Positions 23,411-32,929 are shown, counted from the first letter of the stretch. The stretch is 32,929 nucleotides of DNA from Pirellulales bacterium (GCA_029245145.1 JAQWPY010000050.1:1-32929); one strand, 5' to 3'. Numbers and translations are program-made. The notes: generated by a model from the letters alone, not told the origin.

Positions 23411-25372
23411 TTACCGCTGGTTTGGACTCTCGGGATTCTTGCCTCCAAAGCGATTTTCATCCTCATCGTCCTTATCCCGATCCTTTTTGTCCTCGGTCGC
23501 TTTTCGCCGCTTAGCGTCTCCTTGTGCGGCCGCCGCGTACAGGGAACTTTGCTTTTCACCCTCACTCGTATTTCGAACCATAAAGCGGCCGCCAGAATCG
23601 AAGAACAGCAACTCACTCATTTCTGTTTCCTCAGACCCATTTTTTCGAGAACGGATGTCGACGAGCACGATGTCCGCACCGATTTGCTGGGCCGCCTTAC
23701 TCGGAATACCTGCTCCGTTGATCGCATACGCTTCTGTCAGCTCTCCACGGACCACTCCACCCTGCTGTAAATTTTCCTTTTTCCCGATTTGAAGATTTCC
23801 ACCGGACTCGGCCGGTTGGGACACAAAAATGGTTGCCGTGTTGAGGCCATTTGCGGCGTTTTGAACGCCACCAGCATAGATGCCAATCGCCTCGGGAATC
23901 CAAACAGGGTTACTCGGCTCACTCCAGGGCAGCCATGCGTCGGGCGTGAGCGACCACTTGCGATCGGGAGGATTCTTTAAGACGCGTGGCGACTTTTCGT
24001 AGTTCGGATTTTCGAGAAGCAATTGAACCCGATAGAGATAAGTCTTTCCGGGCTGAACGTCAAAGTCGAACAACCGTACTAACTTATTACTGATCGTATT
24101 TGGGGGTGCCGTTTGATCGTTCGTATCTGGTTGATTTTCAGCCTCAGTGCGCGCGGTTGGTTCAGTCGGTTCTTTGGTCCGAAACCGATCTATAGCATTC
24201 GTCTTTTTTTTCGGCTGAGTGCCATTGCCTGCGTCCCGTCGCCCGGTGTTCACGGTCGGCCTTTTAAAATTTTGAGGTCTGTCGGCACCTTTTGCCACGC
24301 TTTTGACTCTCAGGGGAAGATCAGGGTGGGTGGCCCAAGCGTGCCAATCGGCAAATGCCAACGGCCCGAGTGGCATGGTTAAACCGCTCTGGACGTATTG
24401 CGAATCGACGATCTCATTTCCCAAAGTCGCCCAATTTTCAGTATCGCGGATGTCCACCATCATATTGAGTGATGTCTGGCTTGCGGATGCTTCTTCTGAA
24501 GAGATATCCTTTGCAGGTGAATTGTTGGGCGTTTTTATTCCCCACTGCCACTCAATGTCGGGCTGACTCCAATCCGGCTGAAAGTTTTCCACATCCATCG
24601 GAACTTCAATTCGTTGAATCCGTGCGAGCAGGTATTTTGGAACATCTTCTTGAGGGAGATAACCCCCGGCCTCGCGGAAGTTTTTTTCAAAAATTGCATG
24701 CTGATCTTTTACGGGCAACACCGCCGTGATCACGGCCCAATGTTTAAGCTCCCCGGTGGCCCCTGCAGGCATGCGGATACCGGGCAAAACGTTCTCGGAA
24801 AGTCTCACTACCCTCGGTTTTTTTCCAGGCTTGGCATCCTGAGGTGGAATCGCATCTTGCCGAGTCTTTTTATCGTTTTGACCTTCCTCCCTAAGCCAGA
24901 AAACACCGCTTCCCCCCGACGCCCATAAATTTTCGAGCCCCAGGAATTGAGGACGGCCTCGTTTTCTTATTTTCTGAGCATCCACGCCGGTCAGTGAATC
25001 AAACGAATAGCTGTCTGCCGCAATGCGACGTTTGGCTTCCTCGACCCGGGCAACGAAGTCAGGGGGTGTCTCGGCCGCTTCCTCCCCCGAGGCTTGAATT
25101 TTGCTATCCAACGCATCGGCACGTTTTGCAAGCGCCGAGGGGGTGTGCTTTGAATCGGGGCGAAGCGTTCCGATGGCAGAGTAGATGAGTAGGCCAACAA
25201 TTACCACTGACGCCACCAAAACAATCTTCTCAATATGGAGAATGATCCACTGCTTGGCACCCGCAGACGCTGAAGTGCCCGGCTGCGAAGATGACGCGGT
25301 CGAGGACGGAATGTCTGCCGCCTGCTCGTTTTCTGCGGATTTCTTTTTGAGAGAGAGTTTGGGAAATTTCAT
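23411..25372 (-). CDS. Large single-span protein in the pilus operon, unknown
   Basis: A 653-residue protein, last of three genes in a leftward operon; its ATG lies four bases after the stop of the PilO-like gene. The N-terminal 47 residues are polar and Ser/Ala-rich, followed by one membrane segment (about 48-66, EKIVLVASVVIVGLLIYSA). The large remainder should be periplasmic, with several disordered Pro/Thr/Asn-rich linkers. One block, RLFDFDVQPGKTYLYRVQLL, resembles a fibronectin-like strand pair. The C-terminus is very charged. By position it could stand in for PilP, linking the inner-membrane platform to the outer membrane, but no PilP signature is visible. The role is inference from context. 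Confidence 0.8.
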   Translation of the reverse strand: MKFPKLSLKKKSAENEQAADIPSSTASSSQPGTSASAGAKQWIILHIEKIVLVASVVIVGLLIYSAIGTLRPDSKHTPSALAKRADALDSKIQASGEEAAETPPDFVARVEEAKRRIAADSYSFDSLTGVDAQKIRKRGRPQFLGLENLWASGGSGVFWLREEGQNDKKTRQDAIPPQDAKPGKKPRVVRLSENVLPGIRMPAGATGELKHWAVITAVLPVKDQHAIFEKNFREAGGYLPQEDVPKYLLARIQRIEVPMDVENFQPDWSQPDIEWQWGIKTPNNSPAKDISSEEASASQTSLNMMVDIRDTENWATLGNEIVDSQYVQSGLTMPLGPLAFADWHAWATHPDLPLRVKSVAKGADRPQNFKRPTVNTGRRDAGNGTQPKKKTNAIDRFRTKEPTEPTARTEAENQPDTNDQTAPPNTISNKLVRLFDFDVQPGKTYLYRVQLLLENPNYEKSPRVLKNPPDRKWSLTPDAWLPWSEPSNPVWIPEAIGIYAGGVQNAANGLNTATIFVSQPAESGGNLQIGKKENLQQGGVVRGELTEAYAINGAGIPSKAAQQIGADIVLVDIRSRKNGSEETEMSELLFFDSGGRFMVRNTSEGEKQSSLYAAAAQGDAKRRKATEDKKDRDKDDEDENRFGGKNPESPNQR

Positions 25373-25376
25373 CAAG

Positions 25377-26621
25377 CTAGATTTGTTTTCTGGTGAACGA
25401 TGCTTTTTTACTTCTTTGCGCCGACTGACTATTTGCAGAATCCTTCCCGCGGGATACTTTTTCGACGAGGTATGCGAATCCCCATATTTCAATCAGGGTT
25501 CCACGACCTGCAGACGCGGTATCTTTTTCCCCGTTACGCTCGGCGTTTTGTTTGCCCCTACCCGACGGCACTTGAGACCGCGACCCGCGCCGCCGACCTC
25601 CCCTCGAGGTCACCTTAGGCGCAATTGTTTTCAGCGCGGAATGATGTTCGAACCGCATGCCTTCGATAATGAGTGGAATTGGCGAGTTCGACAGCGAACG
25701 AAGAAACGATTCGAGGGAGGAAAGTTCCATACGGACCTTGAGTCGAAAGGGGACAACACTGAATCCATCGACTTTATTTGATTTTGAAGCAGATTCAATT
25801 GATTGGCGTATTTGTTCCTGCTTCCAACTCGATACCGTTTTTTTCTGTTTATCTTTTTTTGACTTTGCGGATTTTCTGCCTTGAGGTTGTTCCTTCTTTA
25901 CCACTTCTGCATCGAACTCTAATAACCAGTCCTGCTCACCAATAGCGTTTGCCACCTCTAAAAAGCTTGCGGTATCTTCGATAGCAAAAATGGGAAGATC
26001 AAATCGATCGCTCGTTCCCTCATTCGTCTGCTGGATCGCACGCACCAAGGCTTGGTAAATCCAAAGCACCTGTTGAAACGTTTTACAATCGCTTTCGTTT
26101 TTGATTGATGACAGACTTCCCTCGAGGTTTTTGTAATCATCAACATTCCACAAAACTCCCGGTTTGTCGGGTGTGTCGACCGCATCGACAATCACTCGCA
26201 ACTGTTGAATCTCGTCACCCACAATTCTCTGGTAATCACTGATTGTTTCATCGTTCCAGTCATCTTGTTCAATTTCGACCAGCGATTGTTCGTGAAGAGA
26301 CGCAGGCCAAGACTGCACACCGGCCTGGGATTCCTTGACGATATCCCAGGCCTTTGTTCCACTTTGAGTTATTTGATTCGTGAGTTTTTCCCTACTTTCG
26401 ATCCAGGATTCATTTGGAAAATTGTTCCCGCCCCGACTTTTGCTTTGTTTATCAATCGAAGCGAACTGCGATTTTATTTTTGCCTGATTGCTTTTGAAAT
26501 CCTTTTTAATTTTTGCTGCGCCGGAACTCCAGGCGTAAAAGAGAACCGCGGTGGCTACCAGAAAGAGCACCCAAACGTGGTGTTGTTTGATTTTTACGAG
26601 GTAAGGTTTGAGTTTTTCCAT
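25377..26621 (-). CDS. PilO-like inner-membrane pilus protein
   Basis: A 414-residue protein with PilO-like layout: a short cytoplasmic start, one membrane segment (about 15-32, HVWVLFLVATAVLFYAWS), a long polar helical region, and a C-terminal part with the pattern of a small ferredoxin-like domain: VVPFRLKVRMELSSLESFLR then SPIPLIIEGMRF, as in PilO and related secretion proteins. It is longer than typical PilO (about 200 residues), with extra inserts of low complexity (for example the Gly-Arg-Ser-rich stretch before GTLIEIWGFAYLVE). It starts 70 bp after the PilM-PilN gene. Sequence similarity alone is weak; context makes the call. Confidence 0.7.
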   Translation of the reverse strand: MEKLKPYLVKIKQHHVWVLFLVATAVLFYAWSSGAAKIKKDFKSNQAKIKSQFASIDKQSKSRGGNNFPNESWIESREKLTNQITQSGTKAWDIVKESQAGVQSWPASLHEQSLVEIEQDDWNDETISDYQRIVGDEIQQLRVIVDAVDTPDKPGVLWNVDDYKNLEGSLSSIKNESDCKTFQQVLWIYQALVRAIQQTNEGTSDRFDLPIFAIEDTASFLEVANAIGEQDWLLEFDAEVVKKEQPQGRKSAKSKKDKQKKTVSSWKQEQIRQSIESASKSNKVDGFSVVPFRLKVRMELSSLESFLRSLSNSPIPLIIEGMRFEHHSALKTIAPKVTSRGGRRRGSRSQVPSGRGKQNAERNGEKDTASAGRGTLIEIWGFAYLVEKVSRGKDSANSQSAQRSKKASFTRKQI

Positions 26622-26691
26622 CGCTCGAATTCACTCTTTGTCGACAACGGGACTGTAAGGATCGTGAGACTATACTGTTACAGATTAATGG

Positions 26692-28866
26692 TTACGGTAA
26701 TTGATCTTTTTTCTGCGGTTGCCAGGCGAATTGCACGGTAAACCGATATTGGGTGAGTTGTTTGTTTGCATCCTGACCAAACGGAGAGGTAACCATTTTT
26801 TCATCCGCCTCAAACACCAAGGGGTGGCTGATTCCCAACGCGGAAATGGGAATTTCGCTTACACTGCCGGTTTGATCGGGTAAGGAAATATTGCGTTCCT
26901 GTAAGTTGTGAACAAACGTGCGCTGCACGAATTTTTTACCCGAACCATTCAAAGGAGAATCATGGAAGTGGTAACCCTTCAGTTGCACCACATAACCGGG
27001 GCCCCTGGGGGGGCCTGAAGGGTGATTCTTCTTTTCCGGCGCGGGGTACTCTTCAACATTTGGATCTCCCTCCTCGGCCTTCCAGGAAGCCTGCCCTTGC
27101 ACCGTCTCCGGCCCACTTGCTTGCATTTTGAGTCGCAGCGGCTCTGCATTTTCGGCAAATCGCACCTTATTGGCTGCGGTATACCAAGAAGCGAGGTTTG
27201 GTACTTTGCGGACTTTTAGATCAGTGATCCAAATATCCATTTTATTGGTGGGGCCTTGAGGTTGACTTTCAACTTTGGCCGCACTCGTCTCGATCACGTC
27301 CCCGGAGGTCTCGTCGGAGGCTTGGTTTTCGAATCCTTCCGGCTCCGTCGCCTCTTCCTTCTCACCCCGTTTCCGCCGTTGTTTTGGAGAAAGTTTTGCT
27401 TTGACCTGCGTGCGATTCCGATCGTCCGGCATACATTGATAAACCGCCTGACATAAATCGAGATAATTTTTTTTGTTGTTGAAGATTGCAAGCTTCGCCT
27501 CAACTCGCTCTTTTTGCTGGTTGTATTGGCCTAGTGCCTCATTGTATTTGTTGCTCAGATTGTTTGCCTTTTTTATGACGAGGTCGGCCTGCCGCGTCGC
27601 CTCGGCCCATTGGTTGTCGGATGAAATTTGAACCTGGGACCAACTCCACCAGAGAATGATAAAGTTGATCAAGCACGCAATGCCGAGCAGCGCGGTGGCG
27701 GCCACCGCCCACGGTTTTTTTCGATCGATAGTCCTTTCCCATACAATTTCTTGTGGCACTAGATTCGTGCCAATAGCCGCCTTGGAAAGCCCTTGCAGTG
27801 CAAGTCCATAAGAAATTGCAAAGGCGGAAAGGTGGTCTTTAAATGCGGGAGATTGTGTGACAACCGATGGGGCGAGTGTCCGCAATTCTGTAAGGTGTTC
27901 TACTTCGAGCCCTAGATTTTTGTTGAGATAGCGCTCGAGTCCCGGTAGTTTCAAAGAATTTCCCAAGGCAACAACACGACTGATTTTTGCTCCTTTGTCG
28001 AGACTTTGAAAATAACCCATCGACCGCTCTATCTCGGTCAACAAATCTTTAAAGATAGGCCGCATCGCCTGATAGATTGCTTTCGGATCTTCGGCTTTGG
28101 TAGCATTCCGTTTAAGGTGTTCCGCCTTCGCGTAAGTCAGCTGGAGTTCTTTTATCAGTGCTTTGGTGAAGTGACTTCCCCCCAATGGAATCGGTCGCTG
28201 CCAGACTCGATACCCGTTGGTGATCACCAGATCGGTTGTCTCTGTACCGACAGAGAGCACAATAATTGATTCTGGAGGATTTTCGGGGTCGTATTCCTCT
28301 GACCAAAGGGAAGGATCGATCTGATCGAAACTAATGAAATTATAGATTGCCAGAGGGGTCAATTGCACAATATCAATGTCGATCCCGGCCTCTTGATAAG
28401 GCGCAATCTCTTCATAAACCTGATCGCGTTTCATCGCGAACAGGCCAACCTCCGCATCAAGGGCAAACCCTTCCTCTTCACTCCCGCCCCACATCCGCTG
28501 GTAATCCCAAATCACCTCGTCCAAATCAAAGGGGATTTGTTGGTTCGCTTCGTAGCGAACAATGTCCGGAATTTTCTTGACTTCCACGGGGGGAAGTTTG
28601 ATGAACCGAGCGAGACCGCTCTGGCCGGAGACCGATACAGAAATCTGGGTCCCCTGTAAATCATTCCTGGAAAGAAACGATTGCAACGCCTCGCGGACAA
28701 TTTCCTCAGGTTCCGCCTCAGGCTGTGAGAGAATTTTTGGGTACTCGATGTAATCGAAGGCCTCGGCGACAATTTTGTCGGGAGCATCTTCGGACACGGT
28801 GCAACGCAGCGCCTTCAACGCGCACTGACCAATGTCGATACCCCATCTTGAGGCAACCTTTGCCAT
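26692..28866 (-). CDS. pilM: Type IV pilus assembly PilM fused to a PilN-like region
   Basis: A 724-residue protein. Residues 1-365 are the actin-like ATPase PilM: WGIDIGQCALKALRC (8-22), the SVSGQSGLARFIKLPPV block (79-94), VRYEANQQIPFDLDEVIWDYQ (103-123) and the late phosphate loop VVALGNSLKLPGL (298-310). Then NLVPQEIVWER (368-378) resembles the conserved cytoplasmic PilN peptide that binds PilM, followed by one membrane segment (about 386-408) and a coiled-coil-like stretch. The rest is periplasmic and contains large inserts. In most bacteria PilM and PilN are separate genes. The ATG at 28866 has GAGG upstream and puts the first strand at the usual distance. It is the first gene of the operon. 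Confidence 0.9.
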   Translation of the reverse strand: MAKVASRWGIDIGQCALKALRCTVSEDAPDKIVAEAFDYIEYPKILSQPEAEPEEIVREALQSFLSRNDLQGTQISVSVSGQSGLARFIKLPPVEVKKIPDIVRYEANQQIPFDLDEVIWDYQRMWGGSEEEGFALDAEVGLFAMKRDQVYEEIAPYQEAGIDIDIVQLTPLAIYNFISFDQIDPSLWSEEYDPENPPESIIVLSVGTETTDLVITNGYRVWQRPIPLGGSHFTKALIKELQLTYAKAEHLKRNATKAEDPKAIYQAMRPIFKDLLTEIERSMGYFQSLDKGAKISRVVALGNSLKLPGLERYLNKNLGLEVEHLTELRTLAPSVVTQSPAFKDHLSAFAISYGLALQGLSKAAIGTNLVPQEIVWERTIDRKKPWAVAATALLGIACLINFIILWWSWSQVQISSDNQWAEATRQADLVIKKANNLSNKYNEALGQYNQQKERVEAKLAIFNNKKNYLDLCQAVYQCMPDDRNRTQVKAKLSPKQRRKRGEKEEATEPEGFENQASDETSGDVIETSAAKVESQPQGPTNKMDIWITDLKVRKVPNLASWYTAANKVRFAENAEPLRLKMQASGPETVQGQASWKAEEGDPNVEEYPAPEKKNHPSGPPRGPGYVVQLKGYHFHDSPLNGSGKKFVQRTFVHNLQERNISLPDQTGSVSEIPISALGISHPLVFEADEKMVTSPFGQDANKQLTQYRFTVQFAWQPQKKDQLP

Positions 28867-29133
28867 CCCCACCACCTCTTACTTTTCTGTTCTCAAGCGT
28901 CCCAGGTCCACGCTGCTGTGAGCGGCGCAAAACCCATAACGTCCTCTCTTTTAACAGTCTAATGATCTGCTCAAAAGGATGCCAGTAAGAAACAACCCTA
29001 ATGGGGGGGTAATAGTGAATTCGTTTTCTAGCGTTGTCTCAAAGAAGGGTCCAGTTATCCGCCACAAATTCTTCCTCCGAAGAGGTACCGGAAAAAATCG
29101 CCCGACCCGCGCAGAGACGATACGCGTTTTTTT

Positions 29134-31065
29134 TCACTGCTGAGCATATGGCATTAAAACGTCTTCACCCTGAAGACTTGCGATCGGCGGGAAACCTTCT
29201 TCGACGATTGCATTTCCGAGCGCCGTGACTTCGCGGAAGAAAGAATCGCTCGGATGACATGCCTCGATTTGATTTCGCTGCTCGCGGCAAAAAATACTCG
29301 CGGCTTCTTGCACCAATGTATTCTCTTGTCGCGCGGCATAGAGACTTGTGCAAAGGATCGTCAGCAGACTTTGGATATCGTGCGACAGCGTCGCCATGCG
29401 GCACTGTCGATCTGCCAATGCAAGCTGATGCTTGCGCATGGTGCCACTGATTTTGAGCGGCATGCGCTGTAAGGCATCCATGGCAAACTCCGCGTGTTGC
29501 CGAAGTGATGGCGCCATTTTCGGTAGGTCAATTCCTTTCCCACGATTCACCGTTTGACCAATCATCCAGCCTGCATAGGGGATCATGGCAGATTTTAAGG
29601 CCCAGATATGAGCGGGGTTGGTAAATCGTGGTTTTCGAATCCCGGCTTTTTGAAGCGCTTTGCCAATGGGTTCAAAAAATTGCATCCCATGATTTTTTAC
29701 AAGCGATTTGAAAAAGGCCATCCCCAGCATTTCGCCTTCACCCTCATAAATGCACGGAGCGAGGTATTCGTGCACATTATCGCCAAAGAGATGACCGTGA
29801 AGAAAACTTCTTCCCCCGTGGGTCTTCATCAATATTTCAACCGCTGCCTCTTTCTGAAGTTCACTTCCCATTATTTTGGCGATGATGCATTCCATTTCCC
29901 CACGATAACCTTGATCAATGAGCCCGCTGCACCAGGCAACCATCGCGTCACAGGCGACAATCATCCCGGCAAGCCGGCCGAGTCGTCGCTGCACCAACTC
30001 TCGAGAGGCGATCACTTGCCCGTACGTTTCACGAAACTTTACCCAGGGAAGCATGCTCGCCATCATTAATCTCAGAGTCCCGGCTGCCGTGGCACAAAGT
30101 GCGATCCGGCCAAGGTTCAGGCCATGGTATGCAATGGTGAGACCATCGCCTTTGGCGGGCTGCAGAAGATTTCCGGCAGGCACTTTGAAATCATTAAAGA
30201 TGATGCCCTGATTGTATGCGCGCCGGAGCGCATAAAGCCCATACTTTTTTAAACGAAAGGAGTCGTTCTCTTCTGCCGGAAGGTCGACGATCAGAACACT
30301 CGGTTTTTCTTCAATGAGACAGACGAGTCCGATGGTTCTTCCCGCAACCACATTCGTGATAAAAAGTTTCTCACCAGTCACATGATAAAATTCGCCTCGT
30401 AATTCGGCCCGCGTACGAAGTGCGGTGAGGTCCGATCCCGCGCACGGTTCAGTGAGCGCGAAGGCAGATAACTTGCGACCGCTGGCAAGGTCCGGAAGAT
30501 AGCGGTCTTTTTGTTCCTGGGTACCAAAGGTGCGAATCGGATCCACCGCACCAATGCACCCATGCACGCTCGCCAGACCCGCCACCGTCGGTTCATGTGT
30601 GGCCATCCGGGTTAAAAAAGGGGCGAAGGCAGAAAAGGAAGCCCCGCTGCCGCCGAACGGGCGATCTACCAGCAAGCCCCAGTAGCCTACATCAGACAAA
30701 GACCGTAACACGGTCTCCGAGATCTTTTGTTGTTGATCATAAATCGATCCGTTCGCACGATGTTTTTTGACGATCTTTAGACTCTCGTCCATTACGGTCC
30801 TGACTTCGTCGGGAAGCACCGGTTCGCGACTCATGAACATTTCGCATGAGGGACGCTTGTCCCATACGGCGCGATGCGCCGGACTGTTGACGGTCTGATA
30901 TTGGGGTGCAAAAAGTGCTTCGACCTGATCATCGGCCTGGTCGATCACACCCGTTCGTCGAGATTCCTTGGCACTTTTACCACCGAGTTCGAGCGCGGTT
31001 TCCGCAAAAGATTTCTGATCTTCCGGGTTTGGCACGTCGTGGATTTCCGGAGGATTGTTACTCAT
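29134..31065 (-). CDS. Acyl-CoA dehydrogenase, long form
   Basis: Catalyses the first, FAD-dependent step of fatty-acid beta-oxidation. The 643-residue protein has an N-terminal helical domain, the middle beta domain with the FAD signature FALTEPCAGSDLTALRTRAE, and the C-terminal helical domain with IYEGEGEMLGMAFF, in which the first Glu is the likely catalytic base. Ordinary enzymes have about 380 residues; here an extra helical C-terminal part of roughly 170 residues follows, and the N-terminus is also extended, as in long FadE-type enzymes and VLCAD. The ATG at 31065 has GAGG upstream. The thiolase gene lies 59 bp upstream on the same strand; the two probably form one operon for fatty-acid breakdown. 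Confidence 0.93.
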   Translation of the reverse strand: MSNNPPEIHDVPNPEDQKSFAETALELGGKSAKESRRTGVIDQADDQVEALFAPQYQTVNSPAHRAVWDKRPSCEMFMSREPVLPDEVRTVMDESLKIVKKHRANGSIYDQQQKISETVLRSLSDVGYWGLLVDRPFGGSGASFSAFAPFLTRMATHEPTVAGLASVHGCIGAVDPIRTFGTQEQKDRYLPDLASGRKLSAFALTEPCAGSDLTALRTRAELRGEFYHVTGEKLFITNVVAGRTIGLVCLIEEKPSVLIVDLPAEENDSFRLKKYGLYALRRAYNQGIIFNDFKVPAGNLLQPAKGDGLTIAYHGLNLGRIALCATAAGTLRLMMASMLPWVKFRETYGQVIASRELVQRRLGRLAGMIVACDAMVAWCSGLIDQGYRGEMECIIAKIMGSELQKEAAVEILMKTHGGRSFLHGHLFGDNVHEYLAPCIYEGEGEMLGMAFFKSLVKNHGMQFFEPIGKALQKAGIRKPRFTNPAHIWALKSAMIPYAGWMIGQTVNRGKGIDLPKMAPSLRQHAEFAMDALQRMPLKISGTMRKHQLALADRQCRMATLSHDIQSLLTILCTSLYAARQENTLVQEAASIFCREQRNQIEACHPSDSFFREVTALGNAIVEEGFPPIASLQGEDVLMPYAQQ

Positions 31066-31124
31066 AAGCTTAAAATACCTCAATGGCTCAAGCGTGGTAC
31101 GCCGGGCGATAACCAGTCAGAAAC

Positions 31125-32288
31125 TTAACTTTCAACCCGTTCGAAAATAGTGGCAATCCCTTGTCCGACGCCAATACACATCGTTGCCAAGCCATATCGC
31201 GCTTCGCGGGCGATCATATTGCGGATCAGGGTGGTCGCAATCCGCGCACCGCTTGCACCGAGTGGATGTCCGATCGCAATGGCTCCTCCCGCAACATTGA
31301 CCCGATCTAATTTGGCTTCGAGCATTTGAATACAGGCGAGCGCCTGAGCGGCAAATGCCTCATTGAGCTCAATAATATCAATGTCATCAAGCATCAGACC
31401 GGCTCGTGCGAGAGCCTTGTGGGTTGCCGGAACGGGACCGGTCCCCATAACACAGGGGTCCACCCCGGCAACCGCCGTGGCAATGATCCGCGCTATTGGC
31501 GTCAGCCCCAAGCTCTCGGCTTTGCTCTCCGACATGATAAGCAGCGCCGCAGCGCCGTCGTTCATTGGCGAACTGTTCCCCGCAGTCACGGTCCCCATAC
31601 CCGGCATGAATGCCGGCTTGAGTTTAGCCAACGCTTCGCGACTCGTGTCACTGCGGATCGACTGATCAAAATCGATAAGAGTGCGTTCGCCCTCCTCGTT
31701 CTTTCCCCACACGGGAACAATTTCTTTTTTGAAATGTCCGTCGGCAGTAGCCGCTGCCGCTAATTCATGGCTCCGTAAGGCAAAATCATCTTGGGCCTCT
31801 CGAGAAATAGAATGCATTTGTGCCAAAAATTCGGCTGTCACTCCCATCATCAATGCACCCTTGCTGGTGCGCTTGAAGAGTTTTGGATTGATGTCGATAT
31901 CCTTATCCATGGGAATATGTTGCATATGCTCGAGCCCGCCCACAATTTGAACGTTTTCAAATCCAGACATGATGGCATGAGCACCCTGATTGACGGCTTG
32001 CAGGCTGCTTCCGCAAAGTCGATTGATCGTGACACCGCCCGTTTCCACCGATAGGCCCGACATCAGAGCCACATTGCGGGCAACGCAAAAACCCTGTTCA
32101 CCCTGCTGTTGGGTGTTTCCTAACAGGCAATCTTCAATCTCATCGGGAGCGATCCCCGTGCGGTTGAGGAGACCCTCGACAACAGAAACGGCAAGATCGT
32201 CGCTGCGAACATCGCGAAAAAAACCGGTCTCAGCATTTGCTTTCCCTACCGGAGATCTGACACATTCCACGACAACTGCCCGGTCCAC
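31125..32288 (-). CDS. fadA: Acetyl-CoA C-acyltransferase (3-ketoacyl-CoA thiolase)
   Basis: Performs the last step of beta-oxidation, splitting 3-ketoacyl-CoA with CoA. The 387-residue length from the GTG at 32288 equals that of typical FadA. The nucleophilic Cys92 lies in INRLCGSSLQAV; the GHPLGASGAR motif has His341 and the second catalytic cysteine is Cys371 in MCIGVGQG. NEAFAAQ is also present. The GTG start is chosen because AGGA lies nine bases upstream and the protein then begins MDRAVVVECVRSPVGK, as in relatives; a longer frame upstream is basic and unlike thiolases. It precedes the acyl-CoA dehydrogenase gene. The hydratase/dehydrogenase FadB is not in the window. Confidence 0.94.
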   Translation of the reverse strand: MDRAVVVECVRSPVGKANAETGFFRDVRSDDLAVSVVEGLLNRTGIAPDEIEDCLLGNTQQQGEQGFCVARNVALMSGLSVETGGVTINRLCGSSLQAVNQGAHAIMSGFENVQIVGGLEHMQHIPMDKDIDINPKLFKRTSKGALMMGVTAEFLAQMHSISREAQDDFALRSHELAAAATADGHFKKEIVPVWGKNEEGERTLIDFDQSIRSDTSREALAKLKPAFMPGMGTVTAGNSSPMNDGAAALLIMSESKAESLGLTPIARIIATAVAGVDPCVMGTGPVPATHKALARAGLMLDDIDIIELNEAFAAQALACIQMLEAKLDRVNVAGGAIAIGHPLGASGARIATTLIRNMIAREARYGLATMCIGVGQGIATIFERVES

Positions 32289-32575
32289 GCGAAGAATTCC
32301 TGTACGATGATGAAGATGGATGTGAAGAGGGAAGAGGTGTGACCTCCTTGCCACCCCCAGGGCATTCTATCCCAATCGTAGTGGTTGTGGACCGGTCGAA
32401 ATTTAATTGTCCGACTTGGGCAGCAATAGGCGCTCTTTCTCCCCTATTATATGCAGCGTTTTCCAGAAGGTGCTCTTGAGCGGGTGCCACTCAAATTTGA
32501 GACATTTGCGTTTCCTCGGCTCACTGGATTCATTACACACTACGCCGCCGATCCTCGGGTGGTAAAAATAGATAG

Positions 32576-32929
32576 ATGAAATCAGCAGGCATTATCCTTT
32601 GCGGTGGTCAAAGCAAGCGCATGGGTGCCGCCAAAGCGACGCTTCCCTTTGGAGACGAACAACTTCTCCAGCGGGTGACGCGAATTGTCGGCTCCGTTGT
32701 ATCTCCACTCGTTGTCGTTGCCTCTCCCGATCAATCGCTTCCTGCACTCCCTGCGGAAGTTCTGGTTGCCCATGATCGGCAGCAGGATCAGGGCCCGCTC
32801 GAAGCTTTAGCAGTCGGTTTGAGTACCTTACCGGAAGCAAGCAAAATCGCTTTTGTTACAGGTTGCGATATCCCCTTTCTTCGGCCGGCTTTTATAAAAC
32901 GAATGCTAGCGCTAGTGGATGGATATGAT
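32576..32929 (+). CDS. mobA: MobA-type molybdenum cofactor guanylyltransferase (partial, runs off the window)
   Basis: The first 118 residues are present; the gene continues past the right edge. The start MKSAGIILCGGQSKRMGAAK, followed by ATLPFGDEQLLQRV, is the nucleotide-binding signature of MobA (LxGGxSxRMG, then the conserved Lys). Further on come QGPLEALAVGL and VTGCDIPFLRPAF, the latter with the metal-binding Asp of the family. MobA attaches GMP to molybdopterin for enzymes of the DMSO-reductase family such as formate dehydrogenase. A related MobA-like or MocA transferase cannot be fully excluded without the C-terminus. The ATG follows an AT-rich stretch with no obvious strong Shine-Dalgarno; it is divergent from the thiolase gene. 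Confidence 0.88.
   Translation, partial: MKSAGIILCGGQSKRMGAAKATLPFGDEQLLQRVTRIVGSVVSPLVVVASPDQSLPALPAEVLVAHDRQQDQGPLEALAVGLSTLPEASKIAFVTGCDIPFLRPAFIKRMLALVDGYD

Noticed and set aside
1-32929. CRISPR arrays, tRNA, rRNA, prophage or transposase genes
   Set aside because: None was seen on reading both strands; the only multi-copy element is the intergenic repeat around 18731-19940.

Overview
The window is ordinary-looking bacterial chromosome with about 25 protein genes on both strands, no rRNA or tRNA, and one partial gene at the right edge. Several things suggest a planctomycete (Planctomycetota, perhaps the Pirellulales side): a secreted DUF1573 protein, a PilM protein fused to a PilN-like part with unusual partners, a short membrane protein with the 'RxSTxTLF' type N-terminus common in that phylum, an HTTM membrane protein with a small partner, and a mosaic of metabolic genes with little operon structure. 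This placement is inference from gene families, not a marker-gene result.

Left part (1-8000): glycerol-3-phosphate dehydrogenase, an SRAP-domain DNA-protein crosslink protein, a small degenerate response-regulator receiver, an APH-fold kinase, a large DsbD-type thiol-disulfide transporter and a PhyH-family dioxygenase. The DsbD gene is the most striking item. Its C-terminal thioredoxin domain is interrupted by one in-frame TGA exactly where the first cysteine of the CxxC motif should be. The frame then continues without a break to the natural C-terminus, and a small hairpin of bacterial SECIS type lies just after the TGA. The simplest reading is a selenocysteine-containing DsbD.

Middle (8000-18300): an Hsp70-like protein with an acidic tail in place of the usual lid, a DUF1573 exported protein, a zinc-ribbon membrane protein, an M32 carboxypeptidase divergent from a BshB1-type deacetylase, a 79-residue protein followed by a Xer recombinase, a NarL-type response regulator, and an NtrC-type regulator.

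18300-20500 looks like an accessory island: four short membrane-protein genes, each pair separated by a related repeat of about 90-100 bp that starts with GTCTAAC (or a variant) close to the preceding stop codon and ends near a GTTA. The layout resembles integron gene cassettes, although the repeat ends do not match the attC consensus well.

Right part (20500-32929), mostly leftward: an HTTM protein with its partner, a small secreted protein with 21 cysteines in about 83 mature residues (with a candidate promoter and a clear terminator), a three-gene type IV pilus inner-membrane operon (PilM-PilN fusion, PilO-like protein, large unknown protein), a beta-oxidation pair (thiolase, acyl-CoA dehydrogenase), and the start of a MobA-type gene.
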